DNA of 64,000 nucleotides from Pseudoduganella rivuli (GCF_009674485.1 NZ_WKJJ01000003.1:310001-374000); one strand, 5' to 3'; counted from the first letter of the stretch, positions 27,073-36,924 are shown. Numbers and translations are program-made. The notes: generated from the letters alone by a model not told the origin.

Positions 27073-28119
27073 TTACTGGCCCGGATTCGGCCCCTGCGCA
27101 TGCACCGCATCGATGGCCGCCACCAAATCCGGTGGCAGCACCGTGCCATACGCATCGATGTTTTCCTTCAACTGCTCGATGGTGGTGGCGCCGATGATGG
27201 TGGAGGCGACGAACCAGCGCGTATAGCACCAGGCGAGCGCCATGCGCGCCGGTGTCATGCCGGCCGCGCGCGCCAGTTGGGCATAGCGTGCGGCCGCTGC
27301 GTACACGCCCGGCCGCACGTAGCGGGGACTCCAGTTGACCGGGAGGACCGTCAGGCGGCCATGGGCTTTCGGATTGTCCACGTATTTGCCGGACAACTGG
27401 CCGAACGCCAGCGGGCTGTAGGCCATCAGGCTGACGTTTTCCCGGTAACAGGTCTCATCCAGCAGCGACGTCTCGTAATGGCGCGCCGTCAGGTTGTACA
27501 GGTTCTGGATCGTCGCGATGCGCGGCAAGCCTTGTAATTCAGCCTGTTTGACGAATTCGCTGACACCCCACGACGTTTCATTCGATACGCCGACGTGGCC
27601 GATCTTGCCTTCGTCGACCAGTTTGCCCAGCGCCGCCAGCGTGTCTTCGATGGCGACGGACGCGCGCTCTTTTGCCGGGTCGAACACGGACGCGCCGAAG
27701 ATCGGCACGTTGCGGCTGGGCCAGTGCAATTGGTATAAATCGATATGGTCGGTTTGCAGCCGCTTCAGGCTGGCCTCGACCGCGGCGCGCAAATTCGCTT
27801 CATCGAAGTTTTGTTTGCCGCCGCGTATCCACACCATGTTGGGATTCGGCCCGGCCGCTTTGGTCGCCAGCACCACGCGCGCGCGATTGCCTGGTTTCTT
27901 CAGCCAGGTGCCGATGTAGCGCTCCGTGTCGCCCTGCGTATGCGGGCCCGGCATCACGGGGTACATCTCCGCCGTGTCGATGAAATTGATGCCACGCCCG
28001 AGCGCATAATCGAGCTGGCGGTGCGCATCCGCTTCGCTGTTTTGCTCGCCGAAGGTCATGGTGCCGAGGCACACTTTGCTGACCTTCAGACCGCTGGTTC
28101 CGAGCGTGGTGTATTCCAT
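27073..28119 (-). CDS. Aldo/keto reductase (Tas-like)
   Basis: 348-aa NADPH-dependent aldo/keto reductase. The catalytic tetrad is D48, Y53 (DTAEMYP), K87 (LATKAAG) and H132 (LYQLHWPS). The NADP end motif IIGATTIEQLKENIDA is present. It most resembles the E. coli Tas group by its long loop PVMPGPHTQGDTERYIG. The physiological substrate is unknown. It lies 2 nt downstream of pyrD and is probably cotranscribed. Confidence 0.9.
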   Translation of the reverse strand: MEYTTLGTSGLKVSKVCLGTMTFGEQNSEADAHRQLDYALGRGINFIDTAEMYPVMPGPHTQGDTERYIGTWLKKPGNRARVVLATKAAGPNPNMVWIRGGKQNFDEANLRAAVEASLKRLQTDHIDLYQLHWPSRNVPIFGASVFDPAKERASVAIEDTLAALGKLVDEGKIGHVGVSNETSWGVSEFVKQAELQGLPRIATIQNLYNLTARHYETSLLDETCYRENVSLMAYSPLAFGQLSGKYVDNPKAHGRLTVLPVNWSPRYVRPGVYAAAARYAQLARAAGMTPARMALAWCYTRWFVASTIIGATTIEQLKENIDAYGTVLPPDLVAAIDAVHAQGPNPGQ

Positions 28120-28121
28120 GC

Positions 28122-29165
28122 TTATCCTTTGCGGATGGCGTCCGCGCAGTCGCGCACGAGCGCCGGGCCGGCATAAATCAGGCCGCTGTACAGCTGCACC
28201 AGCTGCGCGCCCGCGTCCATTTTGACCTTGGCGTCGGCCCCCTTCATGATGCCGCCCACGCCGATGATCGGCAGCGCATCGCCCAGTTCCGCTTTCAGCA
28301 GACGGATCACCTTGTTCGACAATTCAAACACGGGCGCGCCGGACAGGCCGCCCGCTTCCGCGCCATGCTGCATGCCTTCCACGGCCGCACGCGACAGCGT
28401 GGTGTTGGTGGCGATCACGCCATCGATGCGATGACGGACCAGGGCATCGGCAATGTTCTTGACCTGGTCGCCATCCATGTCCGGTGCGATCTTCAGGGCC
28501 AGCGGCACGTAGCGCTTGTGCTTGTCGGCCAGGCGCTGCTGCGCTTCCTTCAATTGCGACAGCAAGCCATCGAGTTCCGAACCGCCCTGCAACTGGCGCA
28601 GGTTTTTCGTGTTGGGCGACGAAATGTTGACCGTCACATAGCTGGCGTACGGGTACACCTTTTCCAGACAGTGCAGGTAATCGTCGGACGCGCGCTCGAT
28701 CGGCGTATCGGCATTCTTGCCGATGTTCAGGCCCAGGATGCCTTCCTTGTTCTGGTAAAAGCGCGACGACTGCACGTTGGCGACAAACGCATCGACGCCG
28801 CCGTTATTGAACCCCATGCGGTTGATGATGCCTTGCGCGGCAGGCAGGCGGAACATGCGCGGCTTGGGATTGCCCGGCTGGGCGCGCGGCGTCACGGTGC
28901 CCACTTCGATCGAGCCGAAACCCAGGTCGGCCAGCGCATCGATATAAGCGCCATCCTTGTCCAGGCCCGCAGCCAGGCCCACCGGGTTCTTGAAGGTCAG
29001 GCCCATGACGGTGCGCGGATCGTCTTTCGGCTGGCACACGAAGGCGCGCGTCAGGCCCAGCGAGGCTGCGCGTTTCAGCGCCGGCAGGGTGAAATGGTGG
29101 GCGTCTTCCGCGTCCATGGAAAACAGCACGGGACGGGCGAGGGAATACAGGAATTTGTTGGACAT
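28122..29165 (-). CDS. pyrD: Dihydroorotate dehydrogenase (quinone), class 2
   Basis: 347-aa membrane-associated flavoenzyme of pyrimidine synthesis, oxidising dihydroorotate with quinone. The N-terminal amphipathic extension of class 2 (first about 45 residues) is present. Motifs include [13 protein letters not shown], the catalytic serine region [11 protein letters not shown] (180-190) and the FMN phosphate site IIGVGGI. Downstream of bpt by 71 nt and upstream of the aldo/keto reductase. Confidence 0.96.
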   Translation of the reverse strand: MSNKFLYSLARPVLFSMDAEDAHHFTLPALKRAASLGLTRAFVCQPKDDPRTVMGLTFKNPVGLAAGLDKDGAYIDALADLGFGSIEVGTVTPRAQPGNPKPRMFRLPAAQGIINRMGFNNGGVDAFVANVQSSRFYQNKEGILGLNIGKNADTPIERASDDYLHCLEKVYPYASYVTVNISSPNTKNLRQLQGGSELDGLLSQLKEAQQRLADKHKRYVPLALKIAPDMDGDQVKNIADALVRHRIDGVIATNTTLSRAAVEGMQHGAEAGGLSGAPVFELSNKVIRLLKAELGDALPIIGVGGIMKGADAKVKMDAGAQLVQLYSGLIYAGPALVRDCADAIRKG

Positions 29166-29236
29166 GGAGGAGGCGGGAAAAATACGGGGAATAAAATTTG
29201 CCCGTATTTTACCCTGCGCCGCAACACCTACGCCGG

Positions 29237-29968
29237 CTACGTCCGTGGCATCACGTTCCAGTTACCTTTGATGCGCGCTTCCAGCGGCTGGAAGTTGATT
29301 TTGTAAGACATCTTCTGGCTGTCGTTGATCCAGTAACCCAGGTACACATACGGCAGTCCCAGTTCCTGGGCTTGTGTAATTTGCCACATGATGTTGTAGG
29401 TGCCGTATGACGCGCCCTGCACGTCCGGATCGAAGAACGTGTACACGGACGACAGGCCATCCGATAACACATCGATAATGGAAATCATGCGCAAGGTGCC
29501 ATCCGGTTCGCGGAATTCCACCAGCCGCGTATTGACGCGGCTTTGCAACAGGAATTGCGCATACTGGTCTCGGCTGTCCTGGTCCATGCCGCCGCCCGCG
29601 TGGCGCGTGCTCTGGTAGCGCAAATACAGTTCGTAATGCTCGTCCGAGAATGACAACGTGGCCACGCCCGCCTGCAGGTTCCCGTGCTTCATCCACGCGC
29701 GGCGCTGGCCCCGCGTCGGCACGAATTGGCCGGCCACCACGCGCACGGGGATGCAAGCCTGGCAACCGTCGCAATAGGGGCGGTACGTGAAGATGCCGCT
29801 GCGGCGGAAGCCGTTGCGAACCAGTTCGGAATACACATCCGCATTGATCAGGTGAGACGGGGTGGCAACCTGCGAGCGGGCCTGGCGGTCATCCAGGTAG
29901 CTGCAAGGATAAGGCGCTGTCGTGTAAAACTGCAGCGTCGCAAAAGGCAGGTCATTCAAGTGGGTCAT
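29237..29968 (-). CDS. bpt: Aspartate/glutamate leucyltransferase (arginyltransferase homologue)
   Basis: 243-aa protein of the ATE1 family. Bacterial members of this size (Bpt) transfer Leu from Leu-tRNA to proteins with N-terminal Asp or Glu, marking them for ClpS/ClpAP. It has the conserved [16 protein letters not shown] with the Cys-rich motif, and the C-terminal [20 protein letters not shown] block. It lies downstream of aat, so both N-degron leucylation enzymes are side by side. Confidence 0.93.
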   Translation of the reverse strand: MTHLNDLPFATLQFYTTAPYPCSYLDDRQARSQVATPSHLINADVYSELVRNGFRRSGIFTYRPYCDGCQACIPVRVVAGQFVPTRGQRRAWMKHGNLQAGVATLSFSDEHYELYLRYQSTRHAGGGMDQDSRDQYAQFLLQSRVNTRLVEFREPDGTLRMISIIDVLSDGLSSVYTFFDPDVQGASYGTYNIMWQITQAQELGLPYVYLGYWINDSQKMSYKINFQPLEARIKGNWNVMPRT

Positions 29969-30127
29969 GCACGTATCCCATCATTGCCAGGTTCCGGGGG
30001 CCGGGCCTTCAGGCCGGGCAACCACATGTCAGTGAGTGGTCCTATCATAACGCGGCTTGATGGAATATGTGAAATGACATGAAGCATACTGTGGTGCAGC
30101 TAACGTTTCGCTTGTGCCCAGGTCAGC

Positions 30128-30856
30128 TCAGGCTGCGGGCGGATACGGCGGCAACGGTTGCCAGTCGCGAATGGCCGGCTGCGTGATGGCGTGGCGCAGG
30201 TGGGCAATGAAGTCGCTGCGCGGAATCGGGGCGGCGCCCAGCGATTTCAAATGGCTGGTCTCTTGCTGGCAATCGACCATTTCCACCCCGTTGGTCCGCA
30301 GGAAGTGCACCAGGTAAGCCAGCGCGATCTTGGACGCGTCCGGCACCCGCGCAAACATGGATTCGCCATAAAACATGCGGCCGATGCAGACGCCATAGGC
30401 GCCGCCCACCAGCTCACCGTCATGCCACAATTCGGACGAATGCGCGTAACCGAGGCGGTGCAAGCCGCTGTAGCCGGCAATGATGTCGTCGGAAATCCAC
30501 GTGCCGGGCCCATCGCGCCGTGGCGCGGCACAACCGCGCATCACGTCTTCAAATGCACTGTCGAAGCGCACTTGCCACGGGCCGTGCTCGATCATGCTGC
30601 GCTGCACCTTGCGGATGGATTTTTTCAGGCTGTCGGAAACCTTGAAGCGGCTGGTCAGCAACACCATGCGCGGATCGGTGCTCCACCACAGGATGGGCTG
30701 GCCTTCGGAAAACCAGGGGAAGATGCCGCGCTGGTAAGCGGCCAGCAGCCGTGGCGGCGACAAGTCCGCGCCGGCCGCCAGCAGGCCGGGCGCGTCGGCC
30801 GTCAGCGCTTGGGAGACGTCAGGGAAGGGGGTGTGAGCATCCAGCCAGGGGATCAT
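30128..30856 (-). CDS. aat: Leucyl/phenylalanyl-tRNA--protein transferase
   Basis: 242-aa enzyme adding Leu or Phe to proteins with N-terminal Arg or Lys (N-degron pathway). The ATG at 30856 gives [12 protein letters not shown]. The family motifs [20 protein letters not shown] and [17 protein letters not shown] are intact. A longer frame to 30946 overlaps the Nudix gene and lacks support. Only 4 nt separate it from the Nudix gene. Confidence 0.95.
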   Translation of the reverse strand: MIPWLDAHTPFPDVSQALTADAPGLLAAGADLSPPRLLAAYQRGIFPWFSEGQPILWWSTDPRMVLLTSRFKVSDSLKKSIRKVQRSMIEHGPWQVRFDSAFEDVMRGCAAPRRDGPGTWISDDIIAGYSGLHRLGYAHSSELWHDGELVGGAYGVCIGRMFYGESMFARVPDASKIALAYLVHFLRTNGVEMVDCQQETSHLKSLGAAPIPRSDFIAHLRHAITQPAIRDWQPLPPYPPAA

Positions 30857-30860
30857 GTAC

Positions 30861-31433
30861 TCAGCTGCCGCGCATCGGCTTGGAAATATCCATGGTGTGG
30901 AAGCCGTACGTGCCGCCGCTGGCGCGCATGCGGGCGCGGTCGGCAAAGAACAGTTCCAGGGTCGAGCGGATGGTGGGGAAGGCCAGGTCTTCCCAGGGAA
31001 TCTGGTCTTCCGTGAACATTTGCACCTCCAGGCTTTCCTCGCCCGGCGCGAAATCCAGGTCGCGCAGCGTGGCCAGGTAAAACATGTGGACCTGGTGCAC
31101 GCGCGCCACGTTCATCAGGGTGAACAGTGGACCCAGTTCGATATTCGCACCGGCCTCTTCGGACGTTTCTCGCAGGGCCGCTTCGGCCGTCGTTTCATTG
31201 TTTTCCATGAAACCGGCCGGCAAGGTCCAGTAGCCATAGCGCGGCTCGATGGCGCGCTTGCACAGCAACACTTGCAGTTGGCCATCCTGTTCCCATACCG
31301 GAATCGACCCCAGCACCATTTTGGGGTTCTGGTAATGAATGGTGGTGCACGACGTGCACACGTAGCGCGGCCGGTTATCGCCGGCTGGAATCATCAGCTC
31401 GACAGGGTGGGCGCATTCGGAACAGAATTTCAT
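30861..31433 (-). CDS. Nudix hydrolase with N-terminal zinc ribbon
   Basis: 190-aa pyrophosphohydrolase. An N-terminal zinc ribbon (C4, C7, C26, C29) is followed by the Nudix domain with a full Nudix box at 74-96 (G-x5-E-x7-RE-x2-EE-x-G). The zinc ribbon plus Nudix arrangement recalls NudC/YjaD-like NADH pyrophosphatases, but the protein is shorter and lacks the middle domain, so the substrate is open. First gene of the unit running to the aldo/keto reductase. Confidence 0.9.
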   Translation of the reverse strand: MKFCSECAHPVELMIPAGDNRPRYVCTSCTTIHYQNPKMVLGSIPVWEQDGQLQVLLCKRAIEPRYGYWTLPAGFMENNETTAEAALRETSEEAGANIELGPLFTLMNVARVHQVHMFYLATLRDLDFAPGEESLEVQMFTEDQIPWEDLAFPTIRSTLELFFADRARMRASGGTYGFHTMDISKPMRGS

Positions 31434-31566
31434 GGGTGGCGGAATTGATCAGGAACGTGAACTGTACTTTACACCCAATGTATGGGTGGCGCGAAGCGCG
31501 CGTCAGCGTTATGCACTTACCGTGCCAGATATATAAGTTCTATTGTTGGGCTTTTTGAGATTAATA

Positions 31567-31595
31567 TTGCCTAAACCCTCCGGCTGGCCTATAAT
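31567..31595 (+). promoter_or_regulatory. Sigma-70 promoter of the initiator tRNA
   Basis: -35 TTGCCT (31567-31572), a 17-bp spacer and a perfect -10 TATAAT (31590-31595), ending 12 bp before the mature tRNA. The rest of the 31434-31607 gap shows nothing else. Confidence 0.9.
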
Positions 31596-31607
31596 ACATG
31601 CATCAGA

Positions 31608-31684
31608 CGCGGGGTGGAGCAGTCTGGCAGCTCGTCGGGCTCATAACCCGAAGGTCACAGGTTCAAATCCTGTCCCCGCAACCA
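31608..31684 (+). tRNA. Initiator tRNA-fMet (anticodon CAT)
   Basis: 77-nt tRNA with encoded CCA. The anticodon is CAT at 31642-31644. Two initiator hallmarks are visible: the unpaired C1-A72 at the end of the acceptor stem (CGCGGGG against CCCCGCA) and three consecutive G-C pairs in the anticodon stem (GGG/CCC). It is a single-gene transcription unit with its own promoter and terminator. Confidence 0.98.
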
Positions 31685-31690
31685 AATTCT

Positions 31691-31725
31691 AAAAGCCGCT
31701 GAATCGCAAGGTTCAGCGGCTTTTT
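31691..31725 (+). terminator. Terminator of the tRNA-fMet unit
   Basis: 13-bp stem AAAAGCCGCTGAA/TTCAGCGGCTTTT with an 8-nt loop and T-tract, 6 nt after the CCA end. Confidence 0.93.
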
Positions 31726-31839
31726 CCATTTTGCGGCGCTACACCCATAAAAGTGCTTTTAAGGCAATCGTGCATATTTGTTAACAATGTACACTGAACT
31801 CCCGGGCTGCATCGGGCAGCCCTCTTCCAGGAGTTTCCC

Positions 31840-32922
31840 ATGTCTCTACGCGTACGCCTGCCGGCACTGTTGCTGGCAATAATCTCTTCTGCCGCGGCCC
31901 ATGCTGCCCCTCTGTATAAAGTCACCAGGCTGAGCGAGGCAGCCAGTTCCGCGTATGTCACGGACTTGAATAACGCCGGCCAGGCAATCGGCGCCGCCGG
32001 CGCCGGCCGCTACCTGTGGACGTCTACCGGTGCGACACGCCTGGATGACAATTTCAGTGCGTCAGGTATCAACCGGCATGGCGTGGTGGCCGGCACCCTG
32101 TTCGATACCAGCGGCTGGAATTATGAGGGGGTGACCTACCAGAACGGCACGTATACCCGGTTGGGGACCTTGACCCAGGAACCGCCGCAAAGCGCCGCAA
32201 CCGCCATCAATGACAACGGTGTGGTTGTCGGCTGGTCCCGCTATGAAGACATGTTCAGCGGGCAGACCGTGCGTTTTGGTGCGAACGGACCCGTTTCCCT
32301 GCATTTGCCGCTTGATGCAGACTCGCCCACGGGCATCAACGCATCCGGCACCATCGTTGGCAAATACAACTATGAAGATCCGTTCGAGGCCATCTTCGTC
32401 CAGCGCACGTACCTGTACCAGAACGGGAAGCTGACCTCGCTGCCGCTGCTGGGGAATGATGATGTGATCGGCTCGGCCATCAACGATGCCAATACCGTGG
32501 TGGGCGCGATCACTTATTACGCTGGTGGATGGGCGCCATTCCTTTACGCGAACGGTGTCGTCACCCCGCTGGCCACCCCGGGCGGTGCATACGGCTGGGC
32601 CGACGACATCAACAATGCCGGCCAGGTAGTCGGCCGCTTTGGCGACACCTCCAATCTCGGGCATGCGTTCCTGTTCGACGGCGGCGCTTCCTATGACATC
32701 GACACCCTGCTGGCGCCGGGATCGGGGCTGACGATCAAGTCGGCCTCCGCCATCAATGACCTGGGGCAGATTGGCGGCGAGGGCTGCGATACGGCGGGCA
32801 ACTGCTACGCTGTGCTGCTGAGCCCTGTCCCCGAACCAACTACCTGGGGCATGTGGCTGGCCGGTGTCGGGGTGATCGGTTGCCTGGCGCGGCGCAGGCA
32901 TGCCGCCGGCTTGTCGGGCTGA
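31840..32922 (+). CDS. Secreted HAF-repeat protein with PEP-CTERM anchor
   Basis: 360-aa exported protein. The signal peptide ends around residue 22 (AHAA-PL). The body contains several repeats centred on INxxGxVVG (for example INDNGVVVGWS, INASGTIVGKY, INNAGQVVGRF, INDLGQIGGEG), the HAF extracellular-repeat style that predicts a beta-propeller-like fold. The C terminus is a PEP-CTERM sorting signal: VPEPTTW, a hydrophobic helix, then RRRH. It should be processed by an exosortase. No exosortase gene is in the window. AGGAG precedes the ATG. Confidence 0.88.
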   Translation: MSLRVRLPALLLAIISSAAAHAAPLYKVTRLSEAASSAYVTDLNNAGQAIGAAGAGRYLWTSTGATRLDDNFSASGINRHGVVAGTLFDTSGWNYEGVTYQNGTYTRLGTLTQEPPQSAATAINDNGVVVGWSRYEDMFSGQTVRFGANGPVSLHLPLDADSPTGINASGTIVGKYNYEDPFEAIFVQRTYLYQNGKLTSLPLLGNDDVIGSAINDANTVVGAITYYAGGWAPFLYANGVVTPLATPGGAYGWADDINNAGQVVGRFGDTSNLGHAFLFDGGASYDIDTLLAPGSGLTIKSASAINDLGQIGGEGCDTAGNCYAVLLSPVPEPTTWGMWLAGVGVIGCLARRRHAAGLSG

Positions 32923-32997
32923 ACCAGTGGCGCGGATCAGACGCCTCCATGGCATGGCAAGTTGGCAACTTTTGCCGCCTTCCATTATGCTGGGGCC

Positions 32998-33756
32998 ATG
33001 ATCCGCCTCCTGTTCTTGTTCATGGCAGTAGTTGGCGCCGGCATGGCGCTGTCCGGCGACGACGCTTTGCCGGGCAGCCATCCCGCGCTGGCGCGGTTGC
33101 CTGCGCGCATGGTGTGGGCATGGGAGCGCCCGGAAGATTTGCGGTGGCTGCCGCCCGATATTGGCGTCGCTTATGTGGCGTCGTCCATCATGCTGCAGGG
33201 CGACGAGGCGCTGGTGCGGCCCCGCACGGCCGCGCTGCTGGTGCCGGACTATGCGGCCGTGGTGCCCGTGCTGCACGTGGATGTTTCGTGGCGCAAGCCG
33301 CCCAAGCTGACCGCCGCGCAGCAGGAACGGATCGTGCGCGAATTGTTGCGTGTGGCGCAGCGGGGCAACCGCCGCGTGGTGCAACTGGATTTCGAAGTGC
33401 GCCGCTCGCAGCGCCCTTTCCTTGGCCAGGTCATGGCCGATATCCGGCGCCGGCTGCCGCCCAATTTTGCGCTGTCGATGACGGCGCTGGCGTCGTGGTG
33501 CCTGGACGACCACTGGATGCCCGCCAGCCATGCCGATGAAGTGGTGCCGATGGCGTTCCGCATGGGCGACGGCGGCCAGGCGCTGCGTGCGCGCCTCGAC
33601 GGTCACGGTTTTGCGCGGCCATACTGCCGCGCGGCGATGGGGCACGCCACCGACGAACCGGTGGTGCGCTCGTATGCGCCCCGCAATTACTATTTCTCCC
33701 CCAAACCGTGGACGGCGGAGCGCTGGCTGGCTGTCCAATCCAGGAGTCCTTCATGA
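32998..33756 (+). CDS. Exported protein of unknown function (DUF3142-like)
   Basis: 252-aa protein with an N-terminal hydrophobic signal (about residues 1-18). The conserved-looking stretches MVWAWERPEDLRWL, VLHVDVSWRKPP, VVQLDFEVRRSQRPF and MAFRMGDGG look like a TIM-barrel-type strand pattern with acidic residues at strand ends, as in glycoside-hydrolase-like DUF3142 proteins. That family assignment is from memory of the pattern. TTGGCA and TATGCT with an 18-bp spacer (32962-32991) may be the promoter, which would make the start nearly leaderless. Its stop overlaps the next start by 4 nt (ATGA). Confidence 0.65.
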   Translation: MIRLLFLFMAVVGAGMALSGDDALPGSHPALARLPARMVWAWERPEDLRWLPPDIGVAYVASSIMLQGDEALVRPRTAALLVPDYAAVVPVLHVDVSWRKPPKLTAAQQERIVRELLRVAQRGNRRVVQLDFEVRRSQRPFLGQVMADIRRRLPPNFALSMTALASWCLDDHWMPASHADEVVPMAFRMGDGGQALRARLDGHGFARPYCRAAMGHATDEPVVRSYAPRNYYFSPKPWTAERWLAVQSRSPS

Positions 33757-36011
33757 AACGATTGTGGAAACGATCACTGATGGCCGGCCTGCTGGCCGTG
33801 ATGGTTGCCTTGCCGCCTGTCGCCGGCGCCAGCGGCGGCGACGGTTTCAGCGCCAACCGCTTTGCGTCCGAATACCAGGTCGCGCCTGCGTTCCTGCAGC
33901 AATACGCGGGCGGCAACCTGGGCGTGGTGCCGGGCAGTTATTGGCGCGTGTTCCACTACATGGCGTACCAGGCCGCCAAGGGCAAGCCGCTGACGCCGCA
34001 GCAACTGGCCGCGCTGGAACTGAATGAATGGCGCATCGGCAAAGGCAGTACGTGGGATTACGCGTATGAAGCGGATTTGAACGGCAGCGGCACGTGGCTG
34101 AAGGAGCGCGCCGCGTATGCGAAGCAGTGGGGACTGCCGGTCGACATGAAGCTGGACGTGATGGGCGAGACGGACAATGCCAGTTACGTCAATTGCCACA
34201 TCGATGCATTCAAGCAGGCGGCCGTGACGCTGAAAGCGCGCGCCACGCTGGGCGCGGGCGGCAAGCCGGACGCGTGGCACAAGGCATGGCTGCAAGGGCA
34301 GGATGCCGTGTTCGCCAATTGCGCGGAACCGCCGCACGAATATGGCAAGCCGTTGCCGAAGCGCGTCACGCAATTGCCGCCGGCGCCGCCGGCCAATGCG
34401 CCCGATTGGCTGAAGGCCGACTATGCGTACCAGTCCGGCGCCGCGCATTTTTATGCGCGCAATTTCGAGCAGGCGCGCAAGCAATTCCAGGCGGTCGCGC
34501 AAGATGGCAAGTCGCCCTGGAAAACCCTGGGTGCTTACCTCGCCGCGCGATGCCTGATCCGCAGCGCCACGCTCGATGACGATGCCAAGGGCAAGGTGGC
34601 CAAGCTGCAGCAGGCCCGCAAGGAACTGGAAGGGCTGGCGCCCGCGTTTGCACCGGCGCGCCACTTGCTGCCGCTGGTCGATGCCCGCATCGATCCACTG
34701 GCGCGCATTGCCACGTTGGCGCGGCAGCTGGACAGCGAGCCCTTCAATGCCGAGACGCCGCGCCTGCTCAGCGATTACCTGGTGTTGATGGACAAGCAGC
34801 CGCGCAGCGTCCTGCTGGCGGCAAAGGAACCGCTGACGGCGTGGATTGCCACCATGCAAGCCAATGTGCCGGCGGACGTGTACGAAGATCCGCACAGCAG
34901 CGAGGTGCGCGAACAGCGCAGGCATGCCCTCGATGGCTTGCACCAGCGCTGGCTGAAGGGCGGCGCCGGGGATCCGTTATGGCTGGCGCCACTGGTGTCG
35001 CTGGCCGCGCCGGGGGAATTGAGCGAGGCGGAGCGCAAGGCCGCGCAAGCCGTGCCGGCCAAACACCCGCTGTACCTGACGGTGCAATACCACCTGGCGC
35101 GCCTGGCGCTGGCGGAAAAGCAGGGCGCGCAGGCCGACAAGGATATCGACCGCTTGCTGGCCAGCCATGGCAAGGGCATGTCGATCGCCACGCACAACCG
35201 CTTCCTCGGCTTGAAAATGGCGTCGGCCGGTACGCTCGACGAATTCGTCAAGGCGGCGCAGCGCAAACCCGATGGCGTCGACAATGGCGAAGCCATCGAT
35301 GCCAAGGCGGCCGAAGGCGATACGGATGAAGATTTTCCCCTGGCCGTGTTCCGGTACCTGGCGCTGCCTGAATTGAAAACGCTGCATGCGCATCCGCGCC
35401 TGCCGGCGCGGTGGAAAGCGCCATTGCAGGAAACCATGCTGGCGCGCGCGCTGATCCTCGGCGATGAAGCGACGGCGTTGCCGCTGATGGATGTCGTGGC
35501 CAAGGGCCGCAAGACCACCGAACATTTATACGCGCGCTACCGCAGCGCCAAGCCCGGTGAAGAGCGCAAGCTGGCCGGTGCATTGCTGCTGGTGAATACG
35601 CCGGAACTCAATCCGAAAGTGGTTGACGGCTTCGGTACCAGCCGCGACTGGGGTTGCGCCTATGGCGCGAAAAAGGATGAAGCGCCGCCGCCGGCCCAGC
35701 CGCCGCGCTACCTGAGCGCCGAACAGCTGGCGGCCGCCGCGCAGGAACAGCAGGCGCTATTGAAACTGCCGCTGCGCAGCGAATTCATGGCGCCGCCATT
35801 GCTGGCGTGGGCGAAAGGCAAGCCGGCCGATGACGAAGCGCCGAAAGCGCTGCATTTCCTGGTCGCGTCCACGCGCATGGAATGCCCGTATGGCACGGAC
35901 AAGGAAGAAAAGGAGCAATTGCGCGGCCGCTATTCGAACGAAGCATTCCAGTTGCTGCACAAGAACTGGCCCGGCAACAAATGGGCGAAGGCGACCAAGT
36001 ACCATTTCTGA
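33753..36011 (+). CDS. Large exported alpha-helical repeat protein, function unknown
   Basis: 752-aa protein with a signal peptide (MKRLWKRSLMAGLLAVMVAL, cleavage near GAS-GG). The mature part is rich in Ala and Leu with TPR-like pieces, for example AAHFYARNFEQARKQFQAVA around residues 232-251. The C terminus has a distinct block (KALHFLVASTRMECPYG ... AFQLLHKNWPGNKWAKATKY). AGGAG precedes the ATG at 33753, which overlaps the upstream stop. I do not recognise a named family. Coupling to the preceding gene suggests the two exported proteins work together in the periplasm or outside. Confidence 0.75.
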   Translation: MKRLWKRSLMAGLLAVMVALPPVAGASGGDGFSANRFASEYQVAPAFLQQYAGGNLGVVPGSYWRVFHYMAYQAAKGKPLTPQQLAALELNEWRIGKGSTWDYAYEADLNGSGTWLKERAAYAKQWGLPVDMKLDVMGETDNASYVNCHIDAFKQAAVTLKARATLGAGGKPDAWHKAWLQGQDAVFANCAEPPHEYGKPLPKRVTQLPPAPPANAPDWLKADYAYQSGAAHFYARNFEQARKQFQAVAQDGKSPWKTLGAYLAARCLIRSATLDDDAKGKVAKLQQARKELEGLAPAFAPARHLLPLVDARIDPLARIATLARQLDSEPFNAETPRLLSDYLVLMDKQPRSVLLAAKEPLTAWIATMQANVPADVYEDPHSSEVREQRRHALDGLHQRWLKGGAGDPLWLAPLVSLAAPGELSEAERKAAQAVPAKHPLYLTVQYHLARLALAEKQGAQADKDIDRLLASHGKGMSIATHNRFLGLKMASAGTLDEFVKAAQRKPDGVDNGEAIDAKAAEGDTDEDFPLAVFRYLALPELKTLHAHPRLPARWKAPLQETMLARALILGDEATALPLMDVVAKGRKTTEHLYARYRSAKPGEERKLAGALLLVNTPELNPKVVDGFGTSRDWGCAYGAKKDEAPPPAQPPRYLSAEQLAAAAQEQQALLKLPLRSEFMAPPLLAWAKGKPADDEAPKALHFLVASTRMECPYGTDKEEKEQLRGRYSNEAFQLLHKNWPGNKWAKATKYHF

Positions 36012-36027
36012 CGCCGCCATCCGCCGC

Positions 36028-36924
36028 TCAGCCGTTGCCGTCCCCCTTCGGCGACAGGCTGGCCCACAGGTGCGCCGCCGCCATGGTCCGGTGCGGCGCA
36101 TAGCGTTGCAGGAATTGCTCGGTGCGGCGCATGTCCGGCTTGCTGTCTTCGCCCAGCAGCGCTTGCAGCGCGGCGCGGATCGCCACGTCGCCGTGCAGCG
36201 AGCAATCCGCATGACCGTAGCCGCGCAACAAGCCGTAATTGACGGTCCACGGGCCGATCCCTTTGACGGCCAGCAGCGCGTCGCTGATGGCGCCGATGGG
36301 ATTGCGTTCGGAGACGACCAGGTCGAGTTCGCCGCCGTCGGCCATGCGGGCAAAGCGCAGCAGGGTTTCCGCCTTGGCGCGCGAAAATTTACGGGCCAGC
36401 AGCGCTTCCACGTCGAGCCGCGCGGCCGCGGCGGCATCGGGATAACACCACAAGCCGCTGCTGTGCCGGATATCGGCCAGCTGGATGAACGTGCGGCGCA
36501 GCGCGATGGCAAACGCCAGGTTGATTTGCTGGCCGATGATGGCCCACGTCAGCGCTTCGAATACCGTGGCCGACTGCACGATGCGCAAGCCGGGCTGGCG
36601 CTGTGCCAATGGACCCATGACGTCATCGCCCGCGGCCAGGTCCATGAATGGTTGCGGATCGATGCGCAAGCCCAGCACGTTGAGCAGGGCGTCCTCCACC
36701 GCGGCCTGGACCGCTGGTGTCATGCCGCCGTCGGCCTGCGCCATGCAGCGGGCCGACTGGCCGTCGAAGGCAATGTCCAGCAGCACCGGCGTGTTCGCCA
36801 GCACCACGGCCTTGCGCAAGCGCTGCGGCGTGACCTGTTCGGCAATCGCTTCCTGGTCGCGGCGGTGGAAGGTCAGGACATCACCCAGCCGGTAGCCGGC
36901 CGGCAGTGCAATGCGCCGCTCCAT
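36028..36924 (-). CDS. DNA-3-methyladenine glycosylase II (AlkA-like)
   Basis: 298-aa base-excision glycosylase of the HhH-GPD family. The AlkA-type N-terminal domain (about 1-110) precedes the helical core with ALTWAIIGQQINLAFA. The helix-hairpin-helix is LLAVKGIGPWTVNYGLLRG (about 218-235), and the catalytic aspartate is probably D246 (LHGDVAIR). It should remove 3-methyladenine and other alkylated bases. The ATG at 36924 overlaps the stop of the upstream exporter gene by one base. The longer frame to 37506 lies within that gene in another frame and is rejected. Confidence 0.87.
   Translation of the reverse strand: MERRIALPAGYRLGDVLTFHRRDQEAIAEQVTPQRLRKAVVLANTPVLLDIAFDGQSARCMAQADGGMTPAVQAAVEDALLNVLGLRIDPQPFMDLAAGDDVMGPLAQRQPGLRIVQSATVFEALTWAIIGQQINLAFAIALRRTFIQLADIRHSSGLWCYPDAAAAARLDVEALLARKFSRAKAETLLRFARMADGGELDLVVSERNPIGAISDALLAVKGIGPWTVNYGLLRGYGHADCSLHGDVAIRAALQALLGEDSKPDMRRTEQFLQRYAPHRTMAAAHLWASLSPKGDGNG

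Noticed and set aside
30003..30030. GC-rich GGCCT-TC-AGGCC hairpin between aat and bpt
   Set aside because: The perfect stem is only 5 bp with no U-tract in either direction, so it is not supported as a terminator.
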